The position numbers were made by a program, and so were the translations under genes. The notes beneath the pieces are model-generated. The model saw only the letters and a list, made by a program, of their open reading frames with translations, was not told the origin of the DNA and did no database searches. Shown in pieces: positions 39,473-49,342 of a stretch of DNA of 64,000 nt; the stretch's first letter is position 1, and each line of letters begins with the position of its first letter. This DNA is from Caballeronia insecticola. GTDB lineage: Bacteria > Pseudomonadota > Gammaproteobacteria > Burkholderiales > Burkholderiaceae. The stretch spans positions 372,001 to 436,000 of the forward strand of contig NC_021287.1 of assembly GCF_000402035.1 (NCBI RefSeq), in the 5' to 3' direction.

Positions 39473-39605
39473 AGAAATTTTCCATGGTCGCGTGAACGCC
39501 GCCGTACTCGGTGTTACGGTCGGTCACGGCGCCGGACATGCAGATGGTGGTCGTTCCCGCGACGAGTACCAGGGCGACCACCGCGATAGCAAAGGTCAGT
39601 TTCAT
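39444..39605 (-). CDS. Possible 53-aa exported peptide, convergent with hslR
   Basis: A minus-strand frame from ATG 39603-39605 to TAA 39444-39446 encodes a signal-peptide-like N terminus (MKLTFAIAVVALVLVAGTTT) followed by a short polar mature part containing two Cys residues. A GGGGAT ribosome-binding site lies 5-10 bases upstream. It overlaps the end of hslR tail to tail. No family is recognised, and it is too short for composition tests. Confidence 0.45.
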   Translation of the reverse strand: MKLTFAIAVVALVLVAGTTTICMSGAVTDRNTEYGGVHATMENFFNPNQQVCR

Positions 39606-39850
39606 GGTATCCCCGGAGAGCGGGTTGCTCGGTCAGCGAGCGGCCGAGTCAGGAAACGGGCAAGGGCTGAAAGCGGATTGAAGCATTCGTAGGATTAGGG
39701 TTAACGTGCTTCCTGCGGTGCTTGTTCGAAGTGTAGGCGACTCAGGGCTTTCCCTCAATCTGAATTTGCGCGATGCGGCGAAATGCGTATTACCGCTCGT
39801 TGCGCCGTTCACGAAGTGCTGAAATAAGTCCGAAAAATCCGTTTCGAAGG

Positions 39851-39876
39851 CTTGAAAATGCCTTCGATGCCCACAT
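39851..39876 (+). promoter_or_regulatory. Sigma-32 (heat-shock) promoter of grpE
   Basis: CTTGAAA (39851-39857), 12-bp spacer, CCCACAT (39870-39876), about 90 bp before the grpE ATG. This is close to the RpoH consensus CTTGAAA-N(11-16)-CCCCATNT. The rest of the 39606-39965 gap holds no recognised gene. Confidence 0.75.
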
Positions 39877-39965
39877 TTGCGCCGCTAGTGCGAAAACACG
39901 GCCAAGCGCTGCCGGCTGGCCGCTTTCGCATCCGGTTCAACTCACAGCAATACACATTCAGCGAC

Positions 39966-40571
39966 ATGGAAAACACGCAAGAGAATTCAGCGAGCCAGAA
40001 CCCGACGCCCGCCGACGAAACCGCGCGCCAGGCCGCCGATGCCAGTCAGCCCGCGGCCGCAGCCGCTCCGGCAGACTCGGCCGCCCCGCAATCCGCACAA
40101 GCCGCTGCCGCGCCGACCGCGGGCGACAGCGCACTTGCCGAGGCTCAGGCCACCATCGCCGCGCTCAAGGAAGACTTCCTGCGCGCCAAGGCGGAGACGG
40201 AAAATGTGCGCCGCCGCAGCCAGGAAGACGTCGCGAAGGCGCATAAATTCGCCATCGAGAATTTCGCGGAACACCTGCTGCCGGTGCTGGACAGCCTGGA
40301 GGCCGCGCTCGCGGACCAGTCGACCGATCTGGCCAAGGTGCGCGAGGGCGTCGAACTGACGCTGCGGCAACTGACCGGCGCGCTCGAGAAGGGCCGCGTC
40401 GTCGCGGTGAATCCGGTCGGCGAGAAATTCGATCCGCATCGCCATCAGGCCATTTCGATGGTGCCCGCCGAGCAGGACGCGAACACTGTCGTCGCGGTGC
40501 TGCAGAAGGGTTACGTGATTGCCGACCGCGTGCTGCGTCCGGCGCTCGTCACCGTCGCGGCGCCGAAGTAA
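39966..40571 (+). CDS. grpE: Nucleotide exchange factor GrpE
   Basis: Releases ADP from DnaK. The 201-residue protein has a long disordered Ala/Gln/Pro-rich N terminus (about 1-55), a coiled-coil dimer helix ([21 protein letters not shown]) and the C-terminal beta domain with [18 protein letters not shown] and [17 protein letters not shown]. The ATG at 39966 is chosen because the longer frame covers the heat-shock promoter. It precedes dnaK, separated by a decayed thioredoxin-like gene. Confidence 0.96.
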   Translation: MENTQENSASQNPTPADETARQAADASQPAAAAAPADSAAPQSAQAAAAPTAGDSALAEAQATIAALKEDFLRAKAETENVRRRSQEDVAKAHKFAIENFAEHLLPVLDSLEAALADQSTDLAKVREGVELTLRQLTGALEKGRVVAVNPVGEKFDPHRHQAISMVPAEQDANTVVAVLQKGYVIADRVLRPALVTVAAPK

Positions 40572-40584
40572 GGGATGTAGCGAG

Positions 40585-40938
40585 GTGCCCGTCGATGCGA
40601 CCGCCTTCGCCGTGCTCGGCATGCGGGCGCTCGACGAGGCCGGTGCTTCGCGTCGGCGGCCGACGAACTCGCCGTGGTGTTTTTCGCGATTGCTTCAACT
40701 GCGAGACCGCCAAGCGGGCGCCGCTCGCAAAGGCGAATGAAATCCGCGTGCTCGGCCTGAAGCGGTTCCAGCAATGTGAAGAGCATCGCGAACCGGGCCG
40801 CCGCTTCATGCTGCACGGCGTACCGACGCGGGTTTTCTTTCATTGCGGCAACGTCTCGGCCGGCACGGGCTGGCTCAGTTCGAAGCGGCAGTGAGCGCGG
40901 CGTGCGGGAAGACCAGCGCCACGCAAAAAAAGTTATAG
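40585..40938 (+). pseudogene. Frameshifted thioredoxin-family gene between grpE and dnaK
   Basis: Pieces of one thioredoxin-fold protein occur in order but in different frames. VPVDATAFAVLGMRALDEAG starts at GTG 40585. DELAVVFF follows in a second frame. A third frame has RDCFNCETAKRAPLAKANEI and, further on, RRFMLHGVPTRVFFHCGN. After another shift comes RHGLAQFEAAVSAACGK to TAG 40936-40938. The CFNC redox pair and the cis-Pro VPT loop are the thioredoxin hallmarks. At least three shifts are needed, so it is either a true pseudogene or a badly sequenced stretch. It has no intact ORF. Confidence 0.7.
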
Positions 40939-40957
40939 ACCGCATCGCTTGCAGGGT

Positions 40958-40983
40958 CTTGAAATCGAAACCGGCGCACTTAT
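40958..40983 (+). promoter_or_regulatory. Probable sigma-32 promoter of dnaK
   Basis: A perfect CTTGAAA (40958-40964) is followed after 12 bp by CACTTAT (40977-40983), a weaker -10 than that of grpE, about 110 bp before dnaK. Confidence 0.55.
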
Positions 40984-41092
40984 CTTGCGTACAGGTATGA
41001 ATTTTGGGCGTTCGGCCCGGTAAATCGGCGTAACCCGCCAGCGTCACACCCGCCGCAACGCCATTGCGATCAAAGCTAGGAGAGTATAAAAA

Positions 41093-43048
41093 ATGGGCAA
41101 AATCATCGGCATCGACCTCGGCACCACGAATTCGTGCGTGGCGCTGATGGAAGGCAATCAGGTCAAGGTCATCGAGAATTCGGAAGGCGCGCGCACGACG
41201 CCGTCGATCATCGCGTATCTCGACGACAACGAAATCCTCGTCGGCGCGCCGGCGAAGCGCCAGTCGGTCACCAATCCGCGCAACACGCTGTACGCAGTCA
41301 AGCGCCTGATCGGCCGCCGCTTCGAAGAGAAGGAAGTGCAGAAGGACATCGGCCTGATGCCCTACAAGATCGTCAAGCACGACAACGGCGATGCATGGGT
41401 CGAAGCGCACGGCAAGAACCTCGCGCCGTCGCAGGTTTCCGCCGAAGTCCTGCGCAAGATGAAGAAGACCGCTGAAGACTACCTCGGCGAGCCGGTGACG
41501 GAAGCCGTCATCACGGTTCCGGCGTACTTCAACGACAGCCAGCGTCAGGCAACGAAGGACGCGGGCCGCATCGCCGGTCTGGAAGTCAAGCGCATCATCA
41601 ACGAACCGACCGCAGCCGCGCTCGCGTTCGGTCTCGACAAAGCCGAAAAGGGCGACCGCAAGATTGCCGTGTTCGACCTGGGCGGCGGCACGTTCGATAT
41701 CTCGATCATCGAAATCGCGGACGTCGACGGTGAAATGCAGTTCGAAGTGCTCTCCACCAACGGCGACACGTTCTTGGGCGGTGAAGACTTCGACCAGCGC
41801 ATCATCGATTACATCATCGGCGAGTTCAAGAAAGAGCAGGGCGTCGATCTGTCGAAAGACGTGCTCGCGCTGCAACGCCTGAAGGAAGCGGCTGAAAAGG
41901 CGAAGATCGAACTGTCGTCGACGGCGCAGACCGACATCAACCTGCCGTACATCACGGCAGACGCGTCGGGTCCGAAGCATTTGAACCTCAAGTTCACGCG
42001 CGCCAAGCTCGAAGCGCTCGTCGAAGAGCTCATCGAACGCACGATCGAACCGTGCCGCATCGCGATCAAGGATGCGGGCGTGAAGGTTGGCGATATCGAC
42101 GACGTGATCCTCGTCGGCGGCATGACGCGTATGCCGAAGGTGCAGGAGAAGGTGAAGGAATTCTTCGGCAAGGAACCGCGCCGTGACGTGAACCCGGACG
42201 AAGCCGTGGCCGTGGGCGCCGCGATTCAGGGCCAGGTTCTGTCGGGCGACCGCAAGGACGTGCTGCTGCTCGACGTGACGCCTTTGTCGCTCGGCATCGA
42301 AACGCTCGGCGGCGTGATGACGAAGATGATCAACAAGAACACGACCATCCCGACGAAGCACGCGCAAGTGTATTCGACGGCGGACGACAACCAGGGCGCC
42401 GTGACCATCAAGGTGTTCCAGGGCGAGCGTGAAATGGCCGTGGGCAACAAGCTGCTCGGCGAGTTCAATCTCGAAGGCATTCCGCCCGCACCGCGCGGCA
42501 CGCCGCAGATCGAAGTGACCTTCGACATCGACGCGAACGGCATTCTGCACGTCGGCGCGAAGGACAAGGCAACGGGCAAGGAAAACAAGATCACCATCAA
42601 GGCGAACTCGGGTCTGACGGACGCGGAAATCGACAAGATGGTGAAGGACGCCGAAGCCAACGCCGACGAAGATCGCAAGCTGCGCGAACTGGCCGACGCC
42701 CGCAATCAGGGTGACGCGCTCGTTCACAGCACGAAGAAGGCGGTTGCCGAATACGGCGACAAGGTGGACGCCAGCGAGAAGGAAAAGATCGAAGCGGCGC
42801 TGAAGGATCTCGAAGACGCGCTGAAGAACAACGCAAGCGACAAGGCCACGATCGAAGCGAAGGTCGAGGCGCTGGCTACCGCGTCGCAGAAGCTCGGCGA
42901 AAAGATGTACGCCGACATGCAGGCGCAGCAGGGCGCGGCGGGTGCGGCGGCTGGTGCAGCAGGCGCGGGCGCTTCGGCGGATGCGGGCGCGAGCCAGCAC
43001 CATGACGACGTTGTCGACGCCGACTTCAAGGAAGTGAAGAAGGACTAA
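41093..43048 (+). CDS. dnaK: Molecular chaperone DnaK (Hsp70)
   Basis: ATP-dependent chaperone. The 651-residue protein begins [20 protein letters not shown] and has the ATPase loops [15 protein letters not shown] and [13 protein letters not shown]. The linker is [20 protein letters not shown] substrate-binding domain and a helical lid follow, ending in a Gly/Ala-rich tail and [14 protein letters not shown] clear ribosome-binding site (AGGAG) precedes the ATG. It works with GrpE upstream and DnaJ downstream. Confidence 0.99.
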   Translation: MGKIIGIDLGTTNSCVALMEGNQVKVIENSEGARTTPSIIAYLDDNEILVGAPAKRQSVTNPRNTLYAVKRLIGRRFEEKEVQKDIGLMPYKIVKHDNGDAWVEAHGKNLAPSQVSAEVLRKMKKTAEDYLGEPVTEAVITVPAYFNDSQRQATKDAGRIAGLEVKRIINEPTAAALAFGLDKAEKGDRKIAVFDLGGGTFDISIIEIADVDGEMQFEVLSTNGDTFLGGEDFDQRIIDYIIGEFKKEQGVDLSKDVLALQRLKEAAEKAKIELSSTAQTDINLPYITADASGPKHLNLKFTRAKLEALVEELIERTIEPCRIAIKDAGVKVGDIDDVILVGGMTRMPKVQEKVKEFFGKEPRRDVNPDEAVAVGAAIQGQVLSGDRKDVLLLDVTPLSLGIETLGGVMTKMINKNTTIPTKHAQVYSTADDNQGAVTIKVFQGEREMAVGNKLLGEFNLEGIPPAPRGTPQIEVTFDIDANGILHVGAKDKATGKENKITIKANSGLTDAEIDKMVKDAEANADEDRKLRELADARNQGDALVHSTKKAVAEYGDKVDASEKEKIEAALKDLEDALKNNASDKATIEAKVEALATASQKLGEKMYADMQAQQGAAGAAAGAAGAGASADAGASQHHDDVVDADFKEVKKD

Positions 43049-43093
43049 GCCGCAAGGGCGCGCGATGGCAACGTCCCGCGCCCGCGGCCTTTT
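43049..43093 (+). terminator. Terminator-like hairpin after dnaK
   Basis: Nested stem GCCGC-GGGCGCG/CGCGCCC-GCGGC followed by CTTTTC, beginning right after the dnaK stop. It could partly terminate transcription and lower dnaJ relative to dnaK. The rest of the 252-bp dnaK-dnaJ gap shows no gene. Confidence 0.6.
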
Positions 43094-43300
43094 CGCCGTC
43101 AGGCGAAGAGAAGCGGACGCGTCCGGCGTCTGACGTGGAACGCGCCTGGCGAGCTTTGCGGCTCTCCGGGCACGTTGTTTTTAAGAGGCATCCGGTTCGA
43201 AGCATCATTTGAGCCGGGCGTCAGAGGTTTACGCGCGGGCTGCAAGGCTCGCAGCATCTCAGAGGAACCGTCGCGTGACGCGCGGCGGAATCGAACCGAC

Positions 43301-44437
43301 ATGGCGAAACGGGATTACTACGACGTTCTCGGCGTCGCAAAAAACGCGAGCGACGACGAGATCAAGAAGGCGTATCGCAAGCTCGCGATGAAGTATCACC
43401 CTGACCGCAATCCGGACAACAAGAAGGCGGAAGAGAATTTCAAGGAGGCGAAGGAAGCCTACGAAATGCTCTCCGACCAGCAAAAGCGCGCCGCGTACGA
43501 TCAGTACGGCCACGCGGGCGTCGATCCGAACATGGCGGGCGCGGGTGCACAGGGTTTCGGCGGGTTCGCGGATGCCTTCGGCGACATCTTCGGCGACATC
43601 TTCGGACAGGCCGCGGGCGGCGCTGCGCGCGGCGGTCGCGGCGGACCGCAGGTGTATCGCGGCGCAGATCTGCGCTACAGCATGGAAATCACGCTGGAGC
43701 AGGCGGCGCACGGCTACGACACGCAGATTCGCGTGCCGAGTTGGGTCAACTGCAACGTCTGCCACGGCTCGGGTGCGAAGGCCGGCACCAAGCCCGAAAC
43801 CTGCCCGACCTGTCATGGTCAGGGCCAGGTGCGCATGTCGCAGGGTTTTTTCAGCATCCAGCAGACGTGCCCGAAGTGTCACGGCAGCGGCACCTACATT
43901 CCCGATCCGTGCGCGAACTGCCACGGCGCGGGGAAGGTGAAGGAAACGAAGACGCTGGAAGTGAAGATTCCGGCGGGCATCGACGACGGCATGCGCATCC
44001 GCTCGGCGGGCAACGGCGAGCCGGGCATCAACGGCGGTCCGAGCGGCGACCTGTATGTGGAAATCCACATCAAGCAGCACTCGGTGTTCGAGCGCGACGG
44101 CGACGACCTCCATTGCCAGATGCCCATTCCGTTCACCACGGCGGCGCTCGGCGGCGAGATCGAAGTGCCGACGCTCGCGGGCCGCGCGAGCTTCACGGTG
44201 CCGGAAGGCACGCAGTCGGGCAAGACGTTCCGTCTGCGTGGCAAGGGCATCAAGGGTTTGCGTTCGAGCATCGCCGGTGATCTTTACGTGCACGTGCAGG
44301 TGGAAACGCCGGTCAAGCTCACGGAGCAGCAGCGCGATCTGCTCAAGCAGTTCGAGAAGTCGCTGTCCGAAGGCGGCGCGCGCCACAGCCCGCAGAGCAA
44401 GAGCTGGTTTGACCGCGTGAAGAGCTTCTTCGATTGA
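43301..44437 (+). CDS. dnaJ: Chaperone DnaJ (Hsp40)
   Basis: Stimulates DnaK and binds unfolded proteins. The 378-residue protein has the J domain ([22 protein letters not shown] in [10 protein letters not shown]), a Gly/Phe-rich linker ([18 protein letters not shown]), four CxxCxGxG zinc repeats starting [10 protein letters not shown], and C-terminal substrate domains. The ATG at 43301 matches the family start; the open frame upstream is not conserved. Confidence 0.98.
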   Translation: MAKRDYYDVLGVAKNASDDEIKKAYRKLAMKYHPDRNPDNKKAEENFKEAKEAYEMLSDQQKRAAYDQYGHAGVDPNMAGAGAQGFGGFADAFGDIFGDIFGQAAGGAARGGRGGPQVYRGADLRYSMEITLEQAAHGYDTQIRVPSWVNCNVCHGSGAKAGTKPETCPTCHGQGQVRMSQGFFSIQQTCPKCHGSGTYIPDPCANCHGAGKVKETKTLEVKIPAGIDDGMRIRSAGNGEPGINGGPSGDLYVEIHIKQHSVFERDGDDLHCQMPIPFTTAALGGEIEVPTLAGRASFTVPEGTQSGKTFRLRGKGIKGLRSSIAGDLYVHVQVETPVKLTEQQRDLLKQFEKSLSEGGARHSPQSKSWFDRVKSFFD

Positions 44438-44458
44438 TGCGGTCGATGCAGGTCGAGC

Positions 44459-46273
44459 ATGACCATGACGACTGAAGAGCGCGGCGCGGTATTCGCGCTG
44501 CTCGACGATTGCGACGCGACCGCCGAAAGGCGGTCGAGTCGTTTGTACACCGACTTCGCGCACGAACGCGTGTGCGTGGACGGCCGTGCGCTGGACGCCG
44601 TGTGCCGCGACGTCGAGCGCGATCTGCAAGGCGGGCTGCATGCGGTCGTCGTCGCGGATTACGAGTTCGGGCGTGATCTTCAGTTCGGCAAGACCAGCGA
44701 ACCCCTCCGCGGCGACGACCACGCCTTGCGCGTGCTCATGTTTCGCGGCTGCACGCATCTTTCCCGCGACGAAGCCAGCGCGTGGCTCGCAGCGCGCGAC
44801 GGGCACGCGCCCACGCCTTCCACGGCGGGCGTCGCGGGCATCGAGCCGAGCGTCACGCGCGCCGAATTCGATGCCGCGATCGACGCCGTCCACGACGCCT
44901 TGCGCGAAGGCGAGTCGTATCAGATCAACTACACGTACCGGCTGAACTTCGACGTCTTCGGCGCGCCTGTCGCGCTGTATCGACGGCTGCGTGAGCGGCA
45001 GGCCGTGCACTACGGCGCGTTCATCGCACTGCCGGATGGCAGGACGGTCGTGTCGTGCTCGCCCGAATTGTTCGTCGAGAAACACGGCGATTTGTTGCGC
45101 GCCCGGCCGATGAAAGGCACCGCGCCGCGCGAGGCCGATCCCGAAGCGCTTCGCCACGATCCGAAGAACCGCGCCGAGAACGTGATGATCGTCGACTTGC
45201 TGCGCAACGACATGTCGCGCGTGGCGGTCACGGGTTCGGTGAACGTGCCGGCGCTGTTTTCGGTCGAGCCTTACGCGTCGGTCTGGCAAATGACCTCGAC
45301 CATCGAGGCGCGGGTGATTGCCGGTACGTCGTTCGATGGCATCGTGCGGGCGCTGTTTCCGTGCGGCTCGATCACCGGCGCGCCGAAATACCGCACGATG
45401 CAGTTGATCGACGCAATCGAAAGCACGCCGCGCGGGCTCTACACTGGCGCGATCGGCTGGCTCGATGCGAGCGGCGACTTTTGTCTTTCGGTGGCGATCC
45501 GCACGCTCGTCGTCGATGCGACGGGTGCGCGCGGCGTGCTCGGCATCGGCGCGGGCATCGTGCTCGACAGCGTCGCCGCCGACGAATACGAGGAGTGCCT
45601 TTTGAAAGCGCGCTTTCTGACGGGTGCGGACCCGGGCTTCGAACTCTTCGAGACCACGTACGCGACGCGCGATAACGGCGTCCGTCATTACGCGCGGCAC
45701 GTCGCGCGGTTGCAGGGAAGTGCCGCCTATCTCGGTTTCACGTTCGACGCACACGCGCTCGACACGCAAGTCGCGCAGCACTGCGCGCAGTTCGAGGCGG
45801 GCACGCCGTATCGCTTGCGTATCGCGCTCGACAAAAGCGGGCGCATTGCGATCACGAGTGCGCCGCTTGGCGCATTGGCGCGGCAGACGGTGGATGTCCT
45901 GCTCGCGTCCGAGCGCGGCTTCGCGCCGCAAACCTCGGCGGATCCGCTGCTGCGCCACAAAACTACGCGTCGCGCCGATTACGATCGCGCGTGGCACGCC
46001 GCCGAAGCCGAAGGCGCGTTCGACATGCTGTTCGTCAACGAGCGCGGCGAGCTGACCGAAGGTGGCCGTTCGAGCGTCTTCGTGCAACTCGACGGCCAGT
46101 GGTTCACGCCGCCTATCGATGCGGGCGTGCTGCCGGGCGTGATGCGCGCGGTGCTGATCGAGGAACTCGGCGCGGCGGAGCGCACATTGACGCCCGAAGA
46201 CCTGTCGCGAGCCGAAGCCCTGTTGATCAGCAACGCGCTACGCGGCGCGATCGAGGCGCGCCTTAAACGCTGA
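44459..46273 (+). CDS. pabBC: Fused aminodeoxychorismate synthase component I / aminodeoxychorismate lyase
   Basis: Makes 4-aminobenzoate for folate. Residues 1-340 are a chorismate-binding PabB domain with RPMKGTAPREADPEAL, IVDLLRNDMSRVAV and the core GSITGAPKYRTMQLI. Residues about 380-604 are a PLP-dependent PabC (aminotransferase IV) domain with LFETTYATRDNG, the catalytic Lys in LLRHKTTRRADYD and NERGELTEGGRSSVFVQL. The two activities are fused in one chain. It is convergent with dgoD, only 6 bp apart. Confidence 0.94.
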   Translation: MTMTTEERGAVFALLDDCDATAERRSSRLYTDFAHERVCVDGRALDAVCRDVERDLQGGLHAVVVADYEFGRDLQFGKTSEPLRGDDHALRVLMFRGCTHLSRDEASAWLAARDGHAPTPSTAGVAGIEPSVTRAEFDAAIDAVHDALREGESYQINYTYRLNFDVFGAPVALYRRLRERQAVHYGAFIALPDGRTVVSCSPELFVEKHGDLLRARPMKGTAPREADPEALRHDPKNRAENVMIVDLLRNDMSRVAVTGSVNVPALFSVEPYASVWQMTSTIEARVIAGTSFDGIVRALFPCGSITGAPKYRTMQLIDAIESTPRGLYTGAIGWLDASGDFCLSVAIRTLVVDATGARGVLGIGAGIVLDSVAADEYEECLLKARFLTGADPGFELFETTYATRDNGVRHYARHVARLQGSAAYLGFTFDAHALDTQVAQHCAQFEAGTPYRLRIALDKSGRIAITSAPLGALARQTVDVLLASERGFAPQTSADPLLRHKTTRRADYDRAWHAAEAEGAFDMLFVNERGELTEGGRSSVFVQLDGQWFTPPIDAGVLPGVMRAVLIEELGAAERTLTPEDLSRAEALLISNALRGAIEARLKR

Positions 46274-46279
46274 GCGCGA

Positions 46280-47428
46280 TCACCACTCGGCGACGCTGCC
46301 ATCCGCGTGACGCCACACCGGGTTGCGCCAGCGATGGCCGACCTTCGCCATCTCGCGGACCTTCTCTTCGTTCACCTCGATTCCGAGGCCCGGACCTTGC
46401 GGAATCGACACCATGCCGTCGTCGTACTTGAAGACTTCCGGATTCTTGATGTAGTCGAGCAGGTCGTTGCCCTTGTTGTAGTGAATGCCGAGGCTCTGTT
46501 CCTGAATGAACGCGTTGTAGCTCACGGCATCGATCTGCAGGCATGTGGCGAGCGCAATCGGTCCGAGCGGGCAGTGCAGCGCGAGCGCGACGTCATACGC
46601 TTCGGCCATCGTCGCGATCTTGCGGCATTCGCTCAGCCCGCCCGCGTGCGACGCGTCCGGCTGAATGATGTCCACGTAACCGCCCGCCAGAATGTGCTTG
46701 AAATCCCAGCGCGAATAGAGCCGTTCGCCGAGCGCGATCGGCGTGCTCGTCTGATTGACGATATCGCGCAGCGCCTCGACGTTCTCCGACAGCACCGGCT
46801 CCTCGATGAACATCAGCTTGAACGGATCGAGTTCCTTCGCGAGCACCTTCGCCATCGGCTTGTGCACGCGGCCGTGGAAATCCACGCCGATGCCCACGTT
46901 CGGCCCGACCGCCTCGCGCACCGCGCGCACGTTGTCGATGACGCCTTGCACCTTGTCGAAGGTGTCGATGATCTGCAGTTCTTCCGAGCCGTTCATCTTC
47001 ACGGCCTTGAAGCCGCGCTCGACCACGGCGCGCGCGTTGTTCGCGACATCGCTCGGACGGTCGCCGCCGATCCACGAGTAGACCTTGATCTTGTCGCGCA
47101 CCTGGCCGCCCAGCAGCGCGTGCACCGGCACGCCGTGAAACTTGCCGAGAATGTCCCACAGCGCCTGATCGACGCCCGCGATCGCGCTCATGCCGATCGG
47201 CCCGCCGCGATAGAAGCCCGAGCGGTACATGACCTGCCAGAGATCTTCGATATGACGCGGATCTTTTCCGACGAGATAGTCCGACAGTTCGTCGACGGCA
47301 GCGGCGACCGTATGCGCGCGCCCTTCGACGACCGGTTCGCCCCAGCCCGTGATGCCTTCGTCGGTTTCGATCTTGAGGAAGCACCAGCGCGGCGGAACGA
47401 TAAAGGTTTCGAGTTTCGTGATTTTCAT
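46280..47428 (-). CDS. dgoD: D-galactonate dehydratase
   Basis: Dehydrates D-galactonate to 2-keto-3-deoxygalactonate (De Ley-Doudoroff pathway). The 382-residue enolase-superfamily protein begins [15 protein letters not shown] and has the metal-binding acids in [21 protein letters not shown] and [13 protein letters not shown], with the general-base region [18 protein letters not shown]. It is divergent from a FadR-type regulator, presumably its repressor. The other galactonate genes are not in the window. Confidence 0.95.
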   Translation of the reverse strand: MKITKLETFIVPPRWCFLKIETDEGITGWGEPVVEGRAHTVAAAVDELSDYLVGKDPRHIEDLWQVMYRSGFYRGGPIGMSAIAGVDQALWDILGKFHGVPVHALLGGQVRDKIKVYSWIGGDRPSDVANNARAVVERGFKAVKMNGSEELQIIDTFDKVQGVIDNVRAVREAVGPNVGIGVDFHGRVHKPMAKVLAKELDPFKLMFIEEPVLSENVEALRDIVNQTSTPIALGERLYSRWDFKHILAGGYVDIIQPDASHAGGLSECRKIATMAEAYDVALALHCPLGPIALATCLQIDAVSYNAFIQEQSLGIHYNKGNDLLDYIKNPEVFKYDDGMVSIPQGPGLGIEVNEEKVREMAKVGHRWRNPVWRHADGSVAEW

Positions 47429-47484
47429 GAAGCGTCTCCGGACAAGGATTTACATGGTAGCAAAATCCGAAAATTTGGGCATAT

Positions 47485-47495
47485 TAATAGTATTA
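47485..47495. promoter_or_regulatory. Candidate operator between dgoD and its regulator
   Basis: The interrupted palindrome TAATA-G-TATTA lies in an unusually AT-rich 168-bp divergent spacer. FadR-type regulators bind short, AT-rich palindromes, so this is a plausible DgoR-type operator. Confidence 0.4.
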
Positions 47496-47596
47496 TTGAA
47501 TCGCTGTTTGGGCTCCCCAAAGCCGCTGAAGGCGTCCGAAGCTTACGAATCTTCCGATAAATACCCGATAATCGTGCCCCTATCTGGAGGGAGACC

Positions 47597-48277
47597 ATTA
47601 TTCATCGCGATCTGCATGGGCGCGTCGCGCACGAACTGGGCATGGCGATTCTGCGCGGCGATCATCCGCCCGGCGCGCCGTTGCCGCGCGAAGCCGAACT
47701 GATGGCGCGCTTCGAAGTGAGCCGCACGGTGCTGCGCGAGGCGCTGCGCACGCTGACGTCGAAAGGGCTGATCGAGTCGCGGCCGAAGGTCGGCACACGC
47801 GTGCGTCCGAGAGATGCGTGGAACCTGCTCGACGCCGACATGCTCGAGTGGTACTCGCGCGTCGCGCCGCCGCTGCAGTTCGCGCTCAAGCTCCAGGAAA
47901 TGCGCGAGATGATCGAGCCGTACGCCGCCGCGCTCGCCGCCGGGAATCACGAGGCGCCCGCATGCGAGCGGCTCACGCGCGCGCATCGGGCAATGGTCGA
48001 TGCGCAGAACGTCGACGAATGGGTGCGTGCCGACCTCGACTTCCATCTCTGCGTGCTTGCCGCGTGCAGCAACGAACTGCTGATTCCGCTCGGCGCGCTG
48101 ATCGAGCGCACGCTCGAAGGCCAGTTGCGCCTGAACGCAAAACGCGCCGAGGTCTACAACGCGTCGCTGGCGGAGCACACGGCCGTGTTCGATGCGATCG
48201 TCGCCCGCGATGCCGCCGCCGCGCGCCGCGCAATGGCCGATCTGCTCGGCGTGACGCGCGAACGTATCGAAGGATAA
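47597..48277 (+). CDS. dgoR: FadR/GntR-family regulator, probable galactonate repressor
   Basis: The winged helix (residues about 1-75) contains GAPLPREAELMARFEVSRTVLREALRTLTSKGL and an FCD ligand-binding domain follows (LDFHLCVLAACSNELLIPLG). The first ATG, at 47642, would delete helix 1 (IHRDLHGRVAHELGMAIL). No ATG, GTG or TTG exists upstream in frame after the stop at about 47568. An ATT at 47597 sits 5 bases after a near-perfect GGAGGGAG, so an ATT start is proposed (226 residues). Divergence from dgoD supports the role. The assignment as DgoR is an inference. Confidence 0.82.
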   Translation: MIHRDLHGRVAHELGMAILRGDHPPGAPLPREAELMARFEVSRTVLREALRTLTSKGLIESRPKVGTRVRPRDAWNLLDADMLEWYSRVAPPLQFALKLQEMREMIEPYAAALAAGNHEAPACERLTRAHRAMVDAQNVDEWVRADLDFHLCVLAACSNELLIPLGALIERTLEGQLRLNAKRAEVYNASLAEHTAVFDAIVARDAAAARRAMADLLGVTRERIEG

Positions 48278-48287
48278 GCGCCGCGAA

Positions 48288-49148
48288 TCAGAGCGCGTTC
48301 AGCGGAAGCTTGAGATAGGTCGTGCCGTTGCCGGCCGCGTCGGGGAAATGGCCCGCGCGGATGTTGACCTGTATCGCCGGCAGGATGAGCGTCGGCATGC
48401 CGAGCGTCGCGTCGCGGGCTTCGCGCATCGTGACGAACGCGTCTTCCCCTTGGCCCCCACCCACGTGAATATTGTGCTCACGCTGCTCGCGCACCGTGGC
48501 TTGCCAGCGCGGCGGGCGCGTGTCGGGCGGATAGTCGTGGCAGACGAACAGCCGCGTGTCGGGGTCGAGCGCGAGCAGACGCTGGATCGAGCGATACAGC
48601 GTGCGTGCATCGCCGCCGGGAAAATCGCAGCGCGCGGTGCCGACGTCCGGCATGAACAGCGTGTCGCCGACGAACACCGCGTCGTTAATCTGGTACGCCA
48701 TGTCGGCGGGCGTATGGCCGGGCACGAAGAGCGCGTGCGCCTCCAGCGCGCCGATCATGAAGCGCTCGCCGTCGCTGAAAAGATGATCGAACTGCGATCC
48801 GTCGAGCTGGAACTCGGGCTCCAGATCGAAGATTTTCTTGAACACGCCCTGCACGGTGCGTATTGATTCGCCGATGCCGATCTTCCCGCCGAGCATGCGC
48901 TTCAGATACGGCGCCGCCGAAAGATGATCGGCGTGCGCGTGCGTCTCCAGAATCCATTCGATATCGAGCCGCTGCTCGCGCACGAAGGCGATGACCGCGT
49001 CCGCCGAGCGTGTCGACGTGCGCGCGGCGTTCGGGTCGTAATCGAGCACGGAATCGATGATGGCCGCAGCCGTTCCGGCCTTCTCGTAGACGACATACGT
49101 CAACGTCCCGGTGCGGATATCGAAGAAAGCCTGAATGATCGGTTGCAC
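48288..49148 (-). CDS. MBL-fold metallohydrolase, persulfide-dioxygenase-like (ETHE1/Blh group)
   Basis: The 286-residue protein has the metallo-beta-lactamase metal motif THAHADHLSAAPYLKR, then FVPGHTPADMAYQIND, VGDTLFMPDVGTARCDFPGG (Asp/His ligand region) and RLFVCHDYPPDTR. This is the layout of ETHE1-type sulfur dioxygenases and Blh-like hydrolases, which handle glutathione persulfide or sulfide. The GTG at 49148 is chosen: GGGAGA lies upstream and the family begins VQPIIQAFFD; the longer frame is not conserved. A rhodanese-fusion gene lies divergently beside it. Confidence 0.88.
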   Translation of the reverse strand: MQPIIQAFFDIRTGTLTYVVYEKAGTAAAIIDSVLDYDPNAARTSTRSADAVIAFVREQRLDIEWILETHAHADHLSAAPYLKRMLGGKIGIGESIRTVQGVFKKIFDLEPEFQLDGSQFDHLFSDGERFMIGALEAHALFVPGHTPADMAYQINDAVFVGDTLFMPDVGTARCDFPGGDARTLYRSIQRLLALDPDTRLFVCHDYPPDTRPPRWQATVREQREHNIHVGGGQGEDAFVTMREARDATLGMPTLILPAIQVNIRAGHFPDAAGNGTTYLKLPLNAL

Positions 49149-49342
49149 GCTGGTTCTCCCGGATGCGTCACGGGTCTCGCTGCCCGCTCGCCGCCTGCTG
49201 ATCGAAAATCGCCTCGTCACAGCCGCCTTCTGAACCGGCCGATTGGGCGTCTTTGTCAGGATCGCGATAAAGTGTAACCCTTTGTGGCAACCGCGCACGC
49301 GCCGTTCGCCACGTCAACGAAAGCTCGCTCAAAGGGTTTCGA

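Noticed and set aside
40595..40894. Intact 99-codon gene between grpE and dnaK
   Set aside because: The frame holds only the middle of a thioredoxin-like protein; its ends are in other frames, so it is annotated as part of a pseudogene.
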